Shown here one piece after another: positions 44,472 to 57,735 of a DNA stretch of 64,000 nucleotides. The notes under the pieces were generated by a model. It was not told the DNA's origin. It saw nothing but the letters and a program-made list of their open reading frames with translations, and ran no database searches. Origin of the DNA: Arcuatula senhousia (taxonomy: Eukaryota; Mollusca; Bivalvia; Mytilida; Mytilidae); contig OZ020307.1 of NCBI GenBank assembly GCA_963971305.1, positions 49,225,702 through 49,289,701 of the forward strand. Direction: 5' to 3'. The position numbers and the translations under genes were made by a program. Positions within the stretch are counted from its first letter, which is position 1. The number at the start of each line of letters is the position of its first letter.

Positions 44472-45700
44472 AACAAGAGTCTCCCAGGAGCCTGAAGCGC
44501 TCACCTGAACTACACACATACACATATTGTGTGGACATTATTGTGCTTACCCATATGCAATTTAAATTTCTGAAATATCTTGTTTAGTTTTCAAGATATA
44601 GGGCTTAATGAGTGCAAAATTTGGCAAAAATTACGATAAAGGGCAATAACTTTCACATCAACAGTCAGATTTTTTTCGAAATTCCAGGACAGGTAGATCT
44701 TAATATACTGATCACTTTTGATTCTGCACCATTTTGATATCTGAAACCATTTTTGAGTCATAAGTAAAAAACTGCAATTAACTTCTATGTCCTATTTTTA
44801 GCCATGGAAGCAATGTTTTTTTGACAAACCAAATATCTAACACACAGATTTGTAGTATATATGTTATTAAACAAGTGTGCCAAGTTTAGATGCAGTTAGT
44901 CTTACAGTGTCAGACAGGTTAATCTTTGAAATTCAGGGGAAAGGTAATGAAAAATGGTAAATTTTGTGGCAATAACTCCTAAAGGAAGTGGTCCCACAAA
45001 TTTGACCTAGTTACAAGAAATGTAGATCTGGATGCGCTTAATCATGCAATTTGAATTTTTGAAATAGTTTTAAGATAAAGGGCTAATTAAGTGAAAAAAA
45101 AATGAAAAAAATCCAGAAAAAGGGCAATAACTCCTACATCGATTGTTGGATTTTCTTGAAAATTTCAGAGCAGGTAAATCTTGCGGTGCTGATCACTTTA
45201 AATTCTTGACTTAATTTGTTATCTGAAACAATTTTGAGTTATTAGCAAAAAGCTGTGATTTACCTTATGTTTTATTTTAGCAATGGCGGGCATACTTTTT
45301 GACAAATCAAAAATCCGGACGATAGAATTTTACCATAAATGCTATTAAACATGTTTGCTAAGTTTGGATACAGTTGGTCTTATGTTGTCAGACAAGTTAA
45401 TCGTTGAAATTCAGGGGAAAAGCGATGAAAAATGGTAAATTTTGACGCTTTAAGGCCCATAACTCCTAAAAGAAATGGTCCTACAGCTTTGACCTTATTA
45501 CATGAAATGTAGATCTTGGTGTACTAAATGATATGCAATTTGAATTTTTGGAATATCTTGTTTAGTTTTCATGATAAAAGGGCTAAAAAGTGAAATAAAA
45601 AAAAATGGCAATAACTCCCACATCGGTTGTTGGATCAAAATTTAAGAGCAGGTAGATCTTGAGGTGTTGAACAATTTTACCCTAATTCCTATACCCTAAG
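44472..45700 (-). mobile_element. Hairpin-ended element of the CAGGTGAGC type with ~480-bp tandem units
   Basis: Starts AGTCTCCCAGGAGCCTGAAG + CGCTCACCTGAAC, the inverted form of the 28400-28435 terminus. Three long units follow, marked by GGGCAATAACT near 44643, 45122 and 45605. Each contains GATCACTTT, CTAAGTTTGG-like and TTCAGGGGAAA blocks. The far end is not clear. Non-coding. Confidence 0.6.
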
Positions 45701-45774
45701 TATAGTGTGTAGATAATAAATATTCTTGATAATTCTTTTTTTATTTTAAAATAAATAATCTGACACGATTTTAA

Positions 45775-46240
45775 CTGCCATATAACCCCCTCCTCAGAAT
45801 CAAATGGTCGTCAACTCAAACATTTCTTGTTTACTTCACTTTCAAACCAGAAATTATAGCTCTCTAAACTCCTTTACCAAATGGTTTAGGGTTTTACCCG
45901 TTCGTGGATATTATTAGGTAGTTAAGCAAACAATAATCCTTCACGACCGACCATTTGATTTATAGGGGGGTATGGTGAAATTTGAAATAAAAAGGCAGGA
46001 TGGCAAAATCCAGAAATAAAAAGGCAGGACAGTGCTTTGAATTAGAAAAAAGGCAGGATGGTAGTTTTTGCTGAAAAATTTATAATAGCTTTAAAAATAA
46101 AAAAAAAAATGACGCGCACAAGCTCGCAAAAAAAATGATAAAAAATCCAGGCTAAGTTTTTTTTTTCTGAAAATAAAAAGGCAGGACAAAAATAATAGCA
46201 ATATCCCCCATAAACATCAAATGGTTGCTCACTTAGAACG
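45775..46240. repeat. TIR repeats with ATCAAATGGTCG, and an AAAAAGGCAGGA region
   Basis: CATATAACCCCCTCCTCAG + AATCAAATGGTCGTC (45778-45812) is inverted against GACCGACCATTTGATTTATA + GGGGGGTATGG (45946-45975). A third copy, CCCCCATAAACATCAAATGG, is at 46206. AAAAAGGCAGGA(T/C) repeats lie between. Likely a small DNA element pair. Confidence 0.55.
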
Positions 46241-47690
46241 GGTGATCTTAATAAAAAAAAAAAGTTTTTGTAACTTCCTATGAGCAAATTTCGTGACGAA
46301 AATAGTGTCTAAAATTCAAAAGATCGGCATTATAGTAACGAACATCAAGAACAAACCTTAGAATCAGAAATGATTAATTTTTATCGGAGGTCTTTTCATT
46401 TGAAGTAATGAACCTTTGGGAACTTGGAACAAAAAGTAAAACTTTAAAATAACACAAAACTACTTTTTGAGAAATTTCCGACTTCTAGCTATCTTAGCCT
46501 TCATCGAAACTGTATAGGGATATGAACAGTTTATTACGGATGAAATGGATGATACAGAAGGATTGACTAAGAGCAACCAGCACTATACACGCCTCATTAA
46601 ATCAAATTAAACATATGCTCGATCAACTCCTAACATTATAGAAACAATTATATAAACTAAAAAATAGTAGTTTAGAAATGATCAGAAGAGAGAACAGATC
46701 AATTGTAATGCCCCCCCCCCCCCAAATTGTATAGTGGGTTAAGATTCGTCGCAGTCATTCACATTCAAATGTACAAAAGAATCACTAAAATTAAATAAAT
46801 TATCATTATTTATAAATATACCAATATTATTCAAGTCTATTGCTACAGTACCGATTAAACTTTGTGACTTTTGTCTTACCTTTTTTCAGGCTTCATTGAA
46901 AATAAATAAAAGCGTTTAAAATGATTTGACCACGCGCTGTCAGAATGAACTCCAAAATGATACAGTTGTGAATTATATATTAAAACATGTATATGCGTGG
47001 ATTATTTAATATTCATAAAGACATGTAAGTAACTATTTCAAATAAGATGAGGAAAATCCAATATGGAATGCCAAAAAGGTATGTTTTTCTTTCTTACTTT
47101 CTCTTGAACATTTAAGATTTCAATATTCTTATTTCATATTTCTTATTAATGTGTATCGGCCGAGCGGTCCTAAAACTATAATGTGACGATTTCAAGATCA
47201 TTCTATATAAAGTGTTGCTTTAGTATTAATTTCACAATATTAAATCACTGCATTTTATGCTCCGTATTATTTTTTTCTTAGCTGACAATACTTATTAACA
47301 AAATTTTACTTTTTGCTTGTATTCAATTCGTCTTAGTTTCTGACTTTTTTTTTATAAAGCTCATAAGTTTAAAAGCAATCCATTAGAAATGAAAAAAAAA
47401 TGGCTTCAAAATTTAATTTATAACGGAAAAGATATGAATTGACTGCATTGTAATTTGGTTAAATATTTAAATTTAGTGTTTTTTGGCAGAAATATTAATA
47501 CCTCGATACTTACTTTAAAACTCCCATAAACGTTTTTACTGTTGTCATTTTTAAGCATTATAGCGATCAAGCATGTCGGTTTTGTGTGATGACACTTCAC
47601 CAAATCATTATTGTTTGAAGTGTTGTGCCGGATTTAAAATCGATATGTTTGATTTTTTTTAACATCAGTCGATTGATGATTGTCAGCTAG
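46241..47690. other. Intergenic, no recognisable feature
   Basis: AT-rich, with a C-run at 46711-46722. No gene seen. Confidence 0.3.
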
Positions 47691-48180
47691 GTGTCAGTAA
47701 CAGTGAGTGTTCTATAGAGAGTTCCTTTACCGTCCTTTCGTTTGTTCTTGTTGTTTTTTGTCTTAGGTTCTCTCTAGTGGAATTGGATTTTGATCGATTT
47801 GATTTTATTGTGTGTCAAGTTTTTGTTCTTTGTCTAGGATTATTGATAGGGGGAGGTTGGGCCCAAAAAACTAGATTAACCCCGCCACATATTATACGTG
47901 CCTGTCCTAAGCCAGGAATCTTTGACACAGCTTTCGTTTATCCATGTCTTTTTGATGTTTTCTGTACCTTGTTTAAGAAGGGGGTCTATCTGTGACTGTT
48001 TCAGGACTTGATTTGAATTATATATGCATTTTATTTAGACCACGTGCCAATTGCAGAACCGCGAGCAGCGCCTAATGGCCTCGTTGAAGGCTGCTGGCGG
48101 TTGTCCATTGTGGTTTTTCTAAATTACCGCTTGATTTTGGGTTGTGTCGCGTATACATACTCCACATCTCATTATTATTT
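47691..48180 (+). repeat. Two adjoining old transposable-element fragments
   Basis: The block 47830-47925 (GGATTATTGATAGGGGGAGG, TTAACCCCGCCACAT, GCCTGTCCTAAGCCAGGA) looks like a mussel/bivalve repeat I recall but cannot name. Its 72-residue open frame is not convincing as a gene. 48035-48180 is a copy of the GTGTACGCGACACAACC family in plus orientation. Confidence 0.5.
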
Positions 48181-49009
48181 TATATTTTATAATCACTTTC
48201 ATTTTATAAAGAAAAACAAGAATAAACAAAATCAAAAGAGTATCATGATGATATTAGTATGTGGAATAAACAAGAAAGGATATGGGTAAACCCATATCCA
48301 AGGATACTCGGCTAAATTTCTTTCCCGATACATGTATATTAATTCAATGAATAATTTGCTGTTTGTTCATTTTTGTTTGTTTGTTAATTGTTATTAAAAG
48401 CAACAGGATGAAGAGAGCGATGTGCTTGTTGTCGTGGCGATGTTAAGCAATTTTCTCAAAAAGTATAAAAACCATGTGAAAGTATTTTTTTCACAGTGAT
48501 TTTTTCAAACATAATACATTATTGCATATTCATGATATTGCTTGAACTGACATTGATATTTCACTATTTCATTTATCGATTGTGTTCCGTTTACTGAATA
48601 CAATTAAGTCTTAAAATCCCCAGAAAGGGGGAAATACTACTTAAGATTTAGGTTAATAACTAATGTACCTGTTGGTGACAATTTACATTTCAGCCCGAAA
48701 AAACTACCATATTTTGTGGCACACCCAAATGTTTATATTTATTTACAAGAAGTTTTTCATGAGATTTTCTAGTGTGTAAGGTTAATTCAAATTTCATGTT
48801 TCTGTATTCTTTTAGTAATATCTTTTAAAATAAAGTTCAGTGCAAAGTATTTGTTTCCTTTCAAATATGAATAAATATGAAGAAATACGGATTGTGAATT
48901 GATAGCTATGAAGAATGTGAAGCTATCAAATGTGTTTTTTCTTTTATTGTTATTGAAGACTAATCAGTTAAATCATAAATTTATATATTTTATTTCATTC
49001 ATTTTATTT

Positions 49010-49101
49010 TGTTATGAATAATTGTACTGCCTCTCACGGGGCTCCATGATTGGATTTAAATAAAATATGTCTATGTCTATGTCTATGTCTATGTCTATAT
49101 T
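49010..49101 (+). repeat. Retroposon-like 3' end with hexamer tail
   Basis: CTGCCTCTCACGGGGCTCCA + TGATTGGATTTAAATAAAAT is followed directly by five ATGTCT/GTCTAT hexamers (49067-49098). An element body ending in a short tandem tail is typical of some LINE/SINE insertions (inference). Confidence 0.5.
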
Positions 49102-51640
49102 TTACGTTTCTTTTTTATTTTGAAGTCCTAGACGTTTACTTCGGAGTCAGTGATTCCTCTTGATTTTAGATTGATATACAAGTCTATGCCATACCACATA
49201 TCATACATGCATAACATGGTAGATAATATAAGCCGTCACTCACACCATCTTCAAGACTAAATATAGATATTTAATCAATACAAGGTGAATGCACAGTGTG
49301 TAAATGCATGTCGATGACAATACACTATTATTGTTGTTTGAAAATCCATACATCTATCATACTTTATATTCATTGAATTAAATTTCATGATTTTTTTTTA
49401 AATAAACAGTGTCTATGAGCTAAAAATGATATACACGTTGACAGTATCAACAATATTGAGTGTAGAAGCTTAGACGACGGGAAGCGTATGAATTTTTTTT
49501 CTATCACCTAACTTTCAAATAACTGATTTAGCTAAAATAAATAAATCAAGCATGTCTTAATTTTACATATCGTACCATAAGTCCAAATAATTTACCATGA
49601 TGGCAATTAAAAATTACTTTTTTCTTACTCTTTCATCTGAACTATTTTGCGCATTTATAAGTTGTGCTTCGGTACCCAGAACAATAGTATTACTCTTCTA
49701 TGAATTGATTATGGTTCCTTGATCCGAGTAATACGAAAAAAACATTGAAATATGGAATAAGAATATTGATATCTAAAAAGTAAGATTAGACGGTAAGATA
49801 GAGGATTTTTTTTAACCCTTTGGCTTCTACATGTATCATTGTAGCAAACATTAGGCGGACAAACAAAACGGTTTTGTTTTTATTTTATTTTAATTTGCGA
49901 TGTGTGAAGAAGTTTAGTGTTATTTTATTTTTAAAGTCTACTTGTGTATTTAAAATGTCATGTTGTGAATTAATTCACTAATATTTTGTGTTTATCCCCG
50001 CTGTGAGACGCACGAGGCAGGATGTTGATGATGTGTAAATACCTGACCCGGTAGCAGACGAACTAAACAGCAGTTACCTGTAAAATCTGCACTGATCAAT
50101 GTATACGGGATATTTATGTAAGATGAACAAATTACCGGATGAAAAAGAAAACGAGTTAAAATTTACAACATTTTGATAAGAGCGTCTCTGAATAGTCTTT
50201 AGTTTACATAACTAATTTCTTGTCATTTTATTTTTGAAACGCTGGTGCTGGTGATGGATATTTTTAATTTACCCCGCTCCGGTATCAACACTTACGTTGT
50301 AATTATTCTCCGTGTATTTTTCAAAATTGAAAATTGTCAATTTTTTTTTCGATCTACAGTTTTGCGGACTAACGACAGTCGCGCGATTGCCACATCGGTA
50401 CACATTTGCTTTGTTCAAATTTTGCTAGGCTTTTTGCATGATGGATAAAGGGCCACTGGCGAGGCTTTACCCTTACTGAATAGACAAAGCACTTATACAT
50501 TGTCTAAGAGAAAAAAAGTGTAACAGTTGAGATGTTATTTGTCTGAATGAAGCAAGAAATTTTAAAATGAATAAACATCAAACGAAGAACATTTCTTCTC
50601 AAAATAAAAAAAAATGTAAGAAAAAGGTCAAGTAAAAAAAAATAATGAAATAAAGTCGCATGAAAAAAAGTCCCTTACAAAATCCTATTTCGATCAATCT
50701 AGAGTTACTATGATCTGGTATTTTTTTTTACATTATCATATTTCAATAGCTGTGCTATTGCTTGCTAAACTGATACCCCACTTTCATAATTATGGCTTGC
50801 ACACAAACTTATTTTGTAAAACATGAAAATATTTAAAAGTATGGAAAAGGATGAAATCGTTCTCCACATTATCTTACTATTAGACAAAAAAATAAGATCG
50901 CTTGCAAGTGAAAAGTGGAGGGTGGATTGAGGCGGATAATTTAGCATAACTCTACATGCACATTGAACAAATATAGTAAGCAGTAAAACACAGTTTCAGA
51001 TTATATAACCAGACAAGCCCGACGCACGAAAACGATCCCAATTAGCCACCTAGGGAAAATTCTCTTTTTATTTAGCACAAACCCGATGACAGAATTCGCA
51101 ACCCGCCGTATACTAACAACCTCTTCCCCCACATGTTCTTTGGTATTTACTGCTCAGAAAACTGCTACGAAAACTTTGATATTAATAACATTATGTGACG
51201 TACTTTCCTATTATCGAAAATAAAAACAGAAAAGTTTTTCTTGTCTTATTAAAATATGAGATAAATTTAAAGAATATTTAAATAATACAGATTTCTGTCC
51301 CGGTATTTAATTAATACGTCCACACCTGAGTGAAGTCATATCATAAAGGCAAAACAAAGTTAAACTATTTAGTTTACCGATTAAAAGAATACATTTTTTT
51401 ACGACTGATTTAGTTAAATTTCTTACGCTTGTTTTGCATGCACATCTTTTTTTAAAGATAGACCATACAAAAGTTTGATAAGGATTTCTTGAAAAAGAAT
51501 CAAAATAAGAAGTGTATAGACCCAAAGTATAAAAAATGACTATTTTCAGAGAGAGGTAACACTAAGAAAATAGTGACTATATAAGAGTTTATGCTAAAAT
51601 AAATTTTCCCATTCCCTTAGCATCCCTTATATGCCATCAC
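49102..51640. other. Intergenic, no recognisable feature
   Basis: AT-rich with several A/T runs. Short frames have no family features. Confidence 0.3.
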
Positions 51641-51649
51641 AAACCTGTT

Positions 51650-51850
51650 ATGTTTTGTATAACTACCGGACCCAAAGATCGCAATGGAAGAGGGAGGTTT
51701 GGTACGCCTTAAAACCTGGTTTAACCACTATTTCTTTTAAAATGCCTGTACCAAGTCAGGACCATTGCGATCTTCAATTTTTCCGGTATGTATTCCTTGT
51801 TTTGTCTCGTCTTATGGACATTTGAGATTGATTCTCCAAGTTCGGTAATT
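51650..51850 (+). repeat. AAACCTGGTTTAACC repeat, copy 4
   Basis: GATCGCAATGGAAGAGGGAG, TTAAAACCTGGTTTAACCAC, TGCCTGTACCAAGTCAGGAC, CATTGCGATCTTCAATTTTT, CCGGTATGTATTCCTTG: the clearest copy of the family in this window. Confidence 0.65.
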
Positions 51851-54040
51851 TTGTTATAATTGTATAATTATGCTTACTTTCCTTGAAGGAATTAAAACTA
51901 ATTTTATTTATTTGTCCTACATAATGCCGGACTATGCCAGAATAAATGAATCAATTAAAGCGTTTATTGTCTGTTTATTCGTATGCTATTTGAATATCTA
52001 TACACGAAATGGCAGGTCTCAGTGGGATGCCTCGTCGGCATGTCAAAGGAACAGATGAACAATACAGTCGATACAATTTACTTCCTATACATGATAGTTG
52101 CTACATTCCGACGAAGTATACGAAGACGAAAAGAGCTTGAATTCATTATTTGAGTTCAAATGGACCTGTGTCCTTCTGTGCTGTCTTTAATGCACTAGAA
52201 AAGGTTCATGTACACTTTATGCATGTATCCCGTGTTTGTAGAACGGCAACACTTAACTTTTCGATGCTTGTACATGTATGTAACTTAGAAAAAATCTAAT
52301 AAGCACTTTCTTGAAAGATTACATATTTATTTATTATGTATTGTTTAACACGACTTGTTGTTTTAAATATAGTAGATCTTCCAATTTAGATACACTATAC
52401 AAGGACAAGAACTGACAGACATGACAAATTGAGAAAAACCTTTTCATTTATCTTTCACTATCATGACTATAATAATACCTAAATTAGGAAACTAAAACGG
52501 GTTACAATTGGTTTAATATCAGAGATTTCTCAACAAGACACGAACGAACGAAAGATCCCGTTACTCGACTTAACTCGACATCAGGCTAAAACGGGGATCC
52601 CTTATTTCATGCTTATTATTATTCACTAAAACGCAATACAAGATTACAGAAAACCAATCATAAACACGAAATGTTATTTTGCCATACGACTGTTTTCAAG
52701 GAAGATAGCCTGAAAATGATCTACAGATAGTTGCACGGGCGCGAGCCATTTTAATTTACATAAGCTACAATATATTAATGTACATACAAATGTAGTTCCT
52801 TACAGCGCGGCGGTCCATTTGGTTGTGTACGTCTGATCTGCTTCCGTTGTTTTTACCATTCAAATGAAAAGGTAAGAGGGTTGCAAAAATTGCCGTGCCG
52901 CAACCGTGTGGAGTGTCAAATAAGTCTTAAATCTGTAAGTCATAAAATAAACAAAAACGCGATTTTCTATACGGGATTACGTCCTTGCAACACAATGAAC
53001 AAGAAATGATGGCAAAATCAACACGAAACATGAAATGATAATGAGAAATATGGGGTGGTGTTAGAAACAAAGAAACAATCAATATAGGAAAACACATGGA
53101 AAAAGGGAGAGGTTGGTGGGAGCTGAAAATTTAGTCAAAGGGGTGCACTTCTTGGCGGCCACCACTTCAGTTTAACAAACGGTTGTATATCGCGATGTTA
53201 AAGTATCTTTCAAGATCACACATAATTCAGTCCTATCTTTTTTGCACCAATTAATATCAACTGTTTTATTTTGTGAATTCAAAAGGTCTAATATAATCAG
53301 TTTCAAAGTACTAAGTATAGAATGATCTACCTAAATACATGTAAGACACATAAAAAAACAGCACTTGGTCTATATTTGTTACAATATCAGATGCTACTTT
53401 TCATGATTAGAGAAATTTTTTTTCAAAACTTGAATTTTTGTAAAGGGCTTTAATCTTTACTTGTCACGATGGACAGCTAAATGAGGAATCAAGAGCTTTT
53501 CTTTTAGATTGCAGTTTATGTGTTTTGTATGCATTATTTGTTTGATGCACGTTTCCTCCTAGTCTAAAAATTAATCTTAGCATTTTCGGAATCGATGCTC
53601 ACCACCATCATTTTCCTGTCATTTACTGGGTGCATCTATTGACAAAAGCAAAATGACTTGACAAATAACCTAAAACATATAGTGCAGGAACTGGATAAGG
53701 ACATTTATGACTATAAGTGTACAACGTACAAAGGTGAATGATGATTTCTCTAGCTGGTAACATGCATGTTTCAATAAATAAGGATTTTAATGTCAAATCA
53801 AGGTTATTCTTTGTGATTTAGAGACGAGCGGATGAATGAACCGACGGAAAATGATTATAATGATGTGATCCTATAGTCAAATAAAGGAAACTGAAACAAT
53901 TGCTGACATAAAAGCAGTAAAAAGTGTACAGGAATGTAATAAATGTCATTTTAGTATGAAAACGTTCAAAGGGAGATAAATCAAATCCTTAAAAAAGCCA
54001 ACGTAACTAAACGAAATTCTACCTTTCTATACGAAGAACA
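51851..54040. other. Intergenic; only weak repeat traces
   Basis: At 52990-53130 words such as ACATGAAATGATAATGAGAA and GGGAGCTGAAAATTTAG recall the GGTCTATAAT family 3' half in inverted orientation. No gene seen. Confidence 0.3.
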
Positions 54041-54777
54041 AATTAAAATTTACGTTTCCCGAAACGTGGGATGTCCCCTCCCGTTCTCATTTAATGTCTG
54101 TTCTTTTCAACAGAAATTCCGACAATGTGCCGTGAGTCGCCATCACCCATATACCCTGTGTACCAAGTTTCGTTAAAATTGGACAATGTTTACATTTTTC
54201 GTGATTTTCAGCGGCCATCTTGAAAATTGCAGCAATTACCGAAATTCTGACAATGCGCTGTGAGTCGCCACCACCCATATATCCTGTATACCAAGTTTCG
54301 TTGAAATCGGACAATGTTTACATTTTTCGCAATTTTTGGCGGCCATCTTGAAAATGGCGGCCATTACAGAAATTCCGACAATGCGCCGTCAGTCGCCATC
54401 ACCCTTATACCCTGAATATCAAGTTTCGTTGAAATCGGACAATGTTTACATTTTTCACGATTTTCGGCGGCCATCTTGAAAACGGCGGCCATTACAGAAA
54501 TTACGACAATGCCCCGTGAGTCGCCATAACCCATACACCCTGTATACCAAGTTTCGTTGAAATCGGACAATGTTTACACTTTTCGGCGTTTTTTGCGGCC
54601 ATCTTGAAAATGGCGGCCATTTTGAAATTATAAACCGCAAAAAACACCGTAGGACCTTGGGACCTATCACCCCTCCAAGTTTCATATCGATCGGTCACTC
54701 CGTTTCCGAGGAGATAGCCGGACAAGTTCGTGCATCAGGTTGACGGAAGAAAAAGAAAAAAGTATAATAATAACTAG
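54041..54777 (+). repeat. Satellite module A1: four 128-bp monomers
   Basis: Head ACGTTTCCCGAAACGT hairpin then GGGATGTCCCC. GACAATG(T/C) marks monomers at 54121, 54249, 54377 and 54505, exactly 128 bp apart. Each has CCAAGTTTCGTTGAAATCGG and GGCGGCCATCTTGAAAATGG. A unique end follows (GGACCTTGGGACCTATCACC, GTTCGTGCATCAGG), then AGAAAAAAGTATAATAATAA and CTAG. Confidence 0.85.
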
Positions 54778-55226
54778 GTATAATTGTGTTGGGATGCCAA
54801 CACACAAGTCGCCCAAAATAGCCTTGGATAGAGTTCCATTCGAATCAGTGCATCAAAATAAGTCTAGAAATCGAATTTCGTTGAAATCGGACAAAGTTGA
54901 CGTTTTTAGGGGGGGCGGGTGTAGTAAAATGGCCGCCATTTTGAAACCGGAAGTCGGATTTCAAATCCGGTCGCAGATTTGAGCTCAGCATACCCGCTTT
55001 ACCCAGATGACCAATTTTCAAGACGATCCGATGAAAAAAAAAATTCCGCCCACTTTTTCCGATGGCCGCCATTTTGAAACGGCGGCCATCTTGAAAATTT
55101 TAAAAGTGCATTACACAACTTTGAGTGACCCACTATCCAATCTCACAAGTGTTATTCAATTTCCTTGGACCGTTTTCTTGTATTAGGGAGGACAACTTTA
55201 CGATAAAGAATCAGAAGAATAACTAG
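54774..55226 (-). mobile_element. CTAG-hairpin module B1
   Basis: CTAG 54774-54777, seven bases, hairpin TGTGTTGG-GATG-CCAACACA (54785-54804), then AAGTCGCCC. The body has GGCCGCCATTTTGAAAC blocks and ends GAATCAGAAGAATAA at the next CTAG. Polarity is given as minus because the hairpin-CTAG would be a 3' end on that strand. Confidence 0.6.
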
Positions 55227-56270
55227 TTCTAATTGTGATCGCAAGCGAGTCACATACATGTCCCCTCACGTACCCCTCTTTGTCAATATGTGTTTGGGCA
55301 TTTGAGAATACCTAATATACCAATTTTCATTAAAATCGGAGTAACTTTGATTTTTGGCGGGAAACGGCGGCCATTTTGAAAATGGCCGCCGAAATAAAAA
55401 TTTCGATGTCAAAAATCAACTCGCCATAGCACTATTACCTTATATGCCAATTTTCATCAAAATCAGAGTAACTTTAATTTTGGCGGGAAACGGCGGCCAT
55501 TTTGAAAATGGCCGACAATAAAGAAAATAATATGTCAAAAATAAACTCGCCATACCACTATTTCTTAATATACCAATTTTCGTCAAAATCGGAGTAACTT
55601 TAATTTTGGCGGGAAAAGGCGGCCATTTTGAAAATGGCCGAGGATAGAAAAAATTTGATGTCAAAAATCATCTTGCCAAACCACTTTTATCTTATATACC
55701 AATTTTCATCAAAATCGGAGCAAGTTTAAATTTTGGCGGGAAATTTTAGCCGCCATTTTGAAAATGGCTGCCAAAAAAAATTTTCGATACAAAAAATGAA
55801 CTCGGCATTCCACTATTACCTAGTAAACCAATTTTATAAAGAAATAATAAAGTTGAGAATTTTTTTCATTACTATTACAAAATATATTGTACAAAGGAAG
55901 ATAACTCAATCTTCCAAAAAATAAATTTTCGATTTTTTGCAAAATTTTGAAAACGGTAGGTCCGATTTTCAAATTTTTTTTTTAAATGAAAGGTATTAAA
56001 AGTCTTTACTTACCCCATAAAGGAATTTGACCTACCCCTGCCGGATCAGAAATGCCAGGAAAAAATCAACTTCGGTTTCGAGGAGCCATTTTGAGGCCCT
56101 TTTTTTGACATATAAGGGGTCGTTCAATTTCGACGAAAAATACAAAAAGCACAATCTCCCATTCCATACTCTTCATATATGAAGATTCAGCTTCCTACCT
56201 TAAAAGATGTCGAAAAAATGAGGTGGACAAGTTCACGGTCCAGAATACCGAGAAAAATAATAATAACTAG
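55223..56270 (-). mobile_element. CTAG-hairpin module C1 with ~126-bp monomers
   Basis: CTAG 55223-55226, seven bases, hairpin TGTGA-TCGC-AA-GCGA-g-TCACA (55234-55254), then TACATGTCCCCTCACG. GGCC of the GGCGGCCATTTTGAAAATGG block recurs at 55369, 55495 and 55621. It ends AGAAAAATAATAATAA at the next CTAG. Confidence 0.6.
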
Positions 56271-57446
56271 TTCTAATTGTGATCGCAAGCGAGTCACATA
56301 CATGTCCCCTCACGTACCCCTCTTTGGCAATATTTCTGGCTTTTGTGGGAACCCTGTTTAAGCAATGACGCCCTTATCATTCCATTGAAGCACCCTTTTT
56401 ACAAGCATTGGTAGCGTACTTGTAAACTATTGTGGTGACTAGCGAGCATAACTACCGCTCTCGTCCTCCACAATGGAGCCACTCTTCAATGAAATGCTAA
56501 GAACGTGACGGAGAAGCTTTTGGTTGACATCCATATAAGATATTATTCTCCCTTAATCTCATATGGTTGAGAAGAGTCACACAGTCGCATCCAAAAGCTG
56601 TTGCATGAGACCATAAACAAAATTTGATGCTAAAAATGAACTCCCCATACCACAATTACCCTGTATATTAATTTTCATTAAAATCGGAGCAAGTTTAATT
56701 TTGGCAGGAAACGGCGGCCATTTTGAAAATGGCCGACAATAAAAAAAAATTAATGTCAAAAATCAACTCGCAGTACCACTATTACCTTGAATACCAATTT
56801 TCATCAAAATCTGAGTAACTTTAATTTTGGCGGGAAACGGCGGCCATTTTGAAAATGGTCGACGATAAATAAATTTCAATGTCAAAAATTAAATCCCCAT
56901 ACCACTATTACATTATATACCAGTTTTCATCAAAATCGGAGTAACTTTAATTTTGGCGGGAAACGGCGGCCATTTTGAAAATGGCCGACGATAAAAAAAA
57001 TCGATGTCAAAAATCAACTCGCCATACCACTATTACCTTATATACCAATTTTCATCAAAATCGCAGCAAGTTTAAATTTTGGCGGGAAAATGGCAGCCAT
57101 TTTAGCCGCCATTTTGAAAATGGCCGTCAAAAAAATTTTTCGACTCCAAAAATGAACTCGGCATACCACTATTACCTTGTGAACCAATTTTCATTAAGAA
57201 ATAACAAAGTTGAGATTTTTTTTCATTACTATTACAAAATATATTGAACAAAGAAAGATAACTCAATCTTACAAAAAAAATAATTTTCGATTTTTTGCAA
57301 AATTTTGAAAACGGTAAGTCCGATTTTTGAAATGGCAGCCATCTTGGTTTCGAAAATTTCTACCGCAACAGATATCATGATCACGTATCATCATACCAAG
57401 TTTGGAACCGCAATATAAAACGGTTCTTTAGTTATGATGTGGACAA
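56267..57446 (-). mobile_element. CTAG-hairpin module C2
   Basis: Same head as C1 (CTAG 56267-56270, hairpin 56278-56298) and same monomer type, but a different segment at 56345-56600 (unique, with no satellite repeats) interrupts the array. It ends in the tail segment 57331-57576 shared with 63405-63650. Confidence 0.6.
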
Positions 57447-57576
57447 TAATTGGCGACAATAAGAATAATAAGAATAATAAGAATAATAAGAATAATAAGA
57501 ATAATAATAATGAAAAAAAATAAACGCGACAATAACAATATGTCTACCGAATAACTGCGTTTCGGTCGACATAATA
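57331..57576 (+). repeat. 246-bp tail segment, copy 1
   Basis: Runs from AATGGCAGCCATCTTGG through GCAATATAAAACGGTTC, a (GAATAATAA)n tract and hairpin GTCTACCGAA...TTCGGTCGAC. By eye it is identical, without gaps, to 63405-63650, although the bodies preceding the two copies differ. Confidence 0.85.
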
Positions 57577-57735
57577 ATAAGAAACCGAGCAAAAACAATA
57601 TGTCCCCGACACTTCGTGTTCGGGGACATAATAATAATAATAATAATAATAAGAAACGGTGCAAAAACAATAAGTCTCCCAAACTTTGTTTTGGGCGACT
57701 TAATAATTAAAATTTACGTTTCCCAAAACGTGGGA
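57541..57735 (+). repeat. Cluster of four different hairpins separated by ATAATAATAA
   Basis: GTCTACCGAA/TTCGGTCGAC (57542-57570); TGTCCCCGA-CAC-TTC-GTG-TTCGGGGACA (57601-57628); AAGTCTCCCAAA/TTTGGGCGACTT (57672-57701); ACGTTTCCCAAAACGT (57715-57730). The first three are each preceded by CAATA and, for two of them, AAGAAACNGNGCAAAAA. Confidence 0.8.

Noticed and set aside
47777..47995. 72-residue frame with hydrophobic N-terminus
   Set aside because: Overlaps a bivalve-type dispersed repeat block; no independent support.
57428..57682. Ile/Tyr/Ser-rich frames over the ATAATAAT tracts (also 60828-61238, 63506-63700)
   Set aside because: Translation of trinucleotide and GAATAATAA microsatellites.
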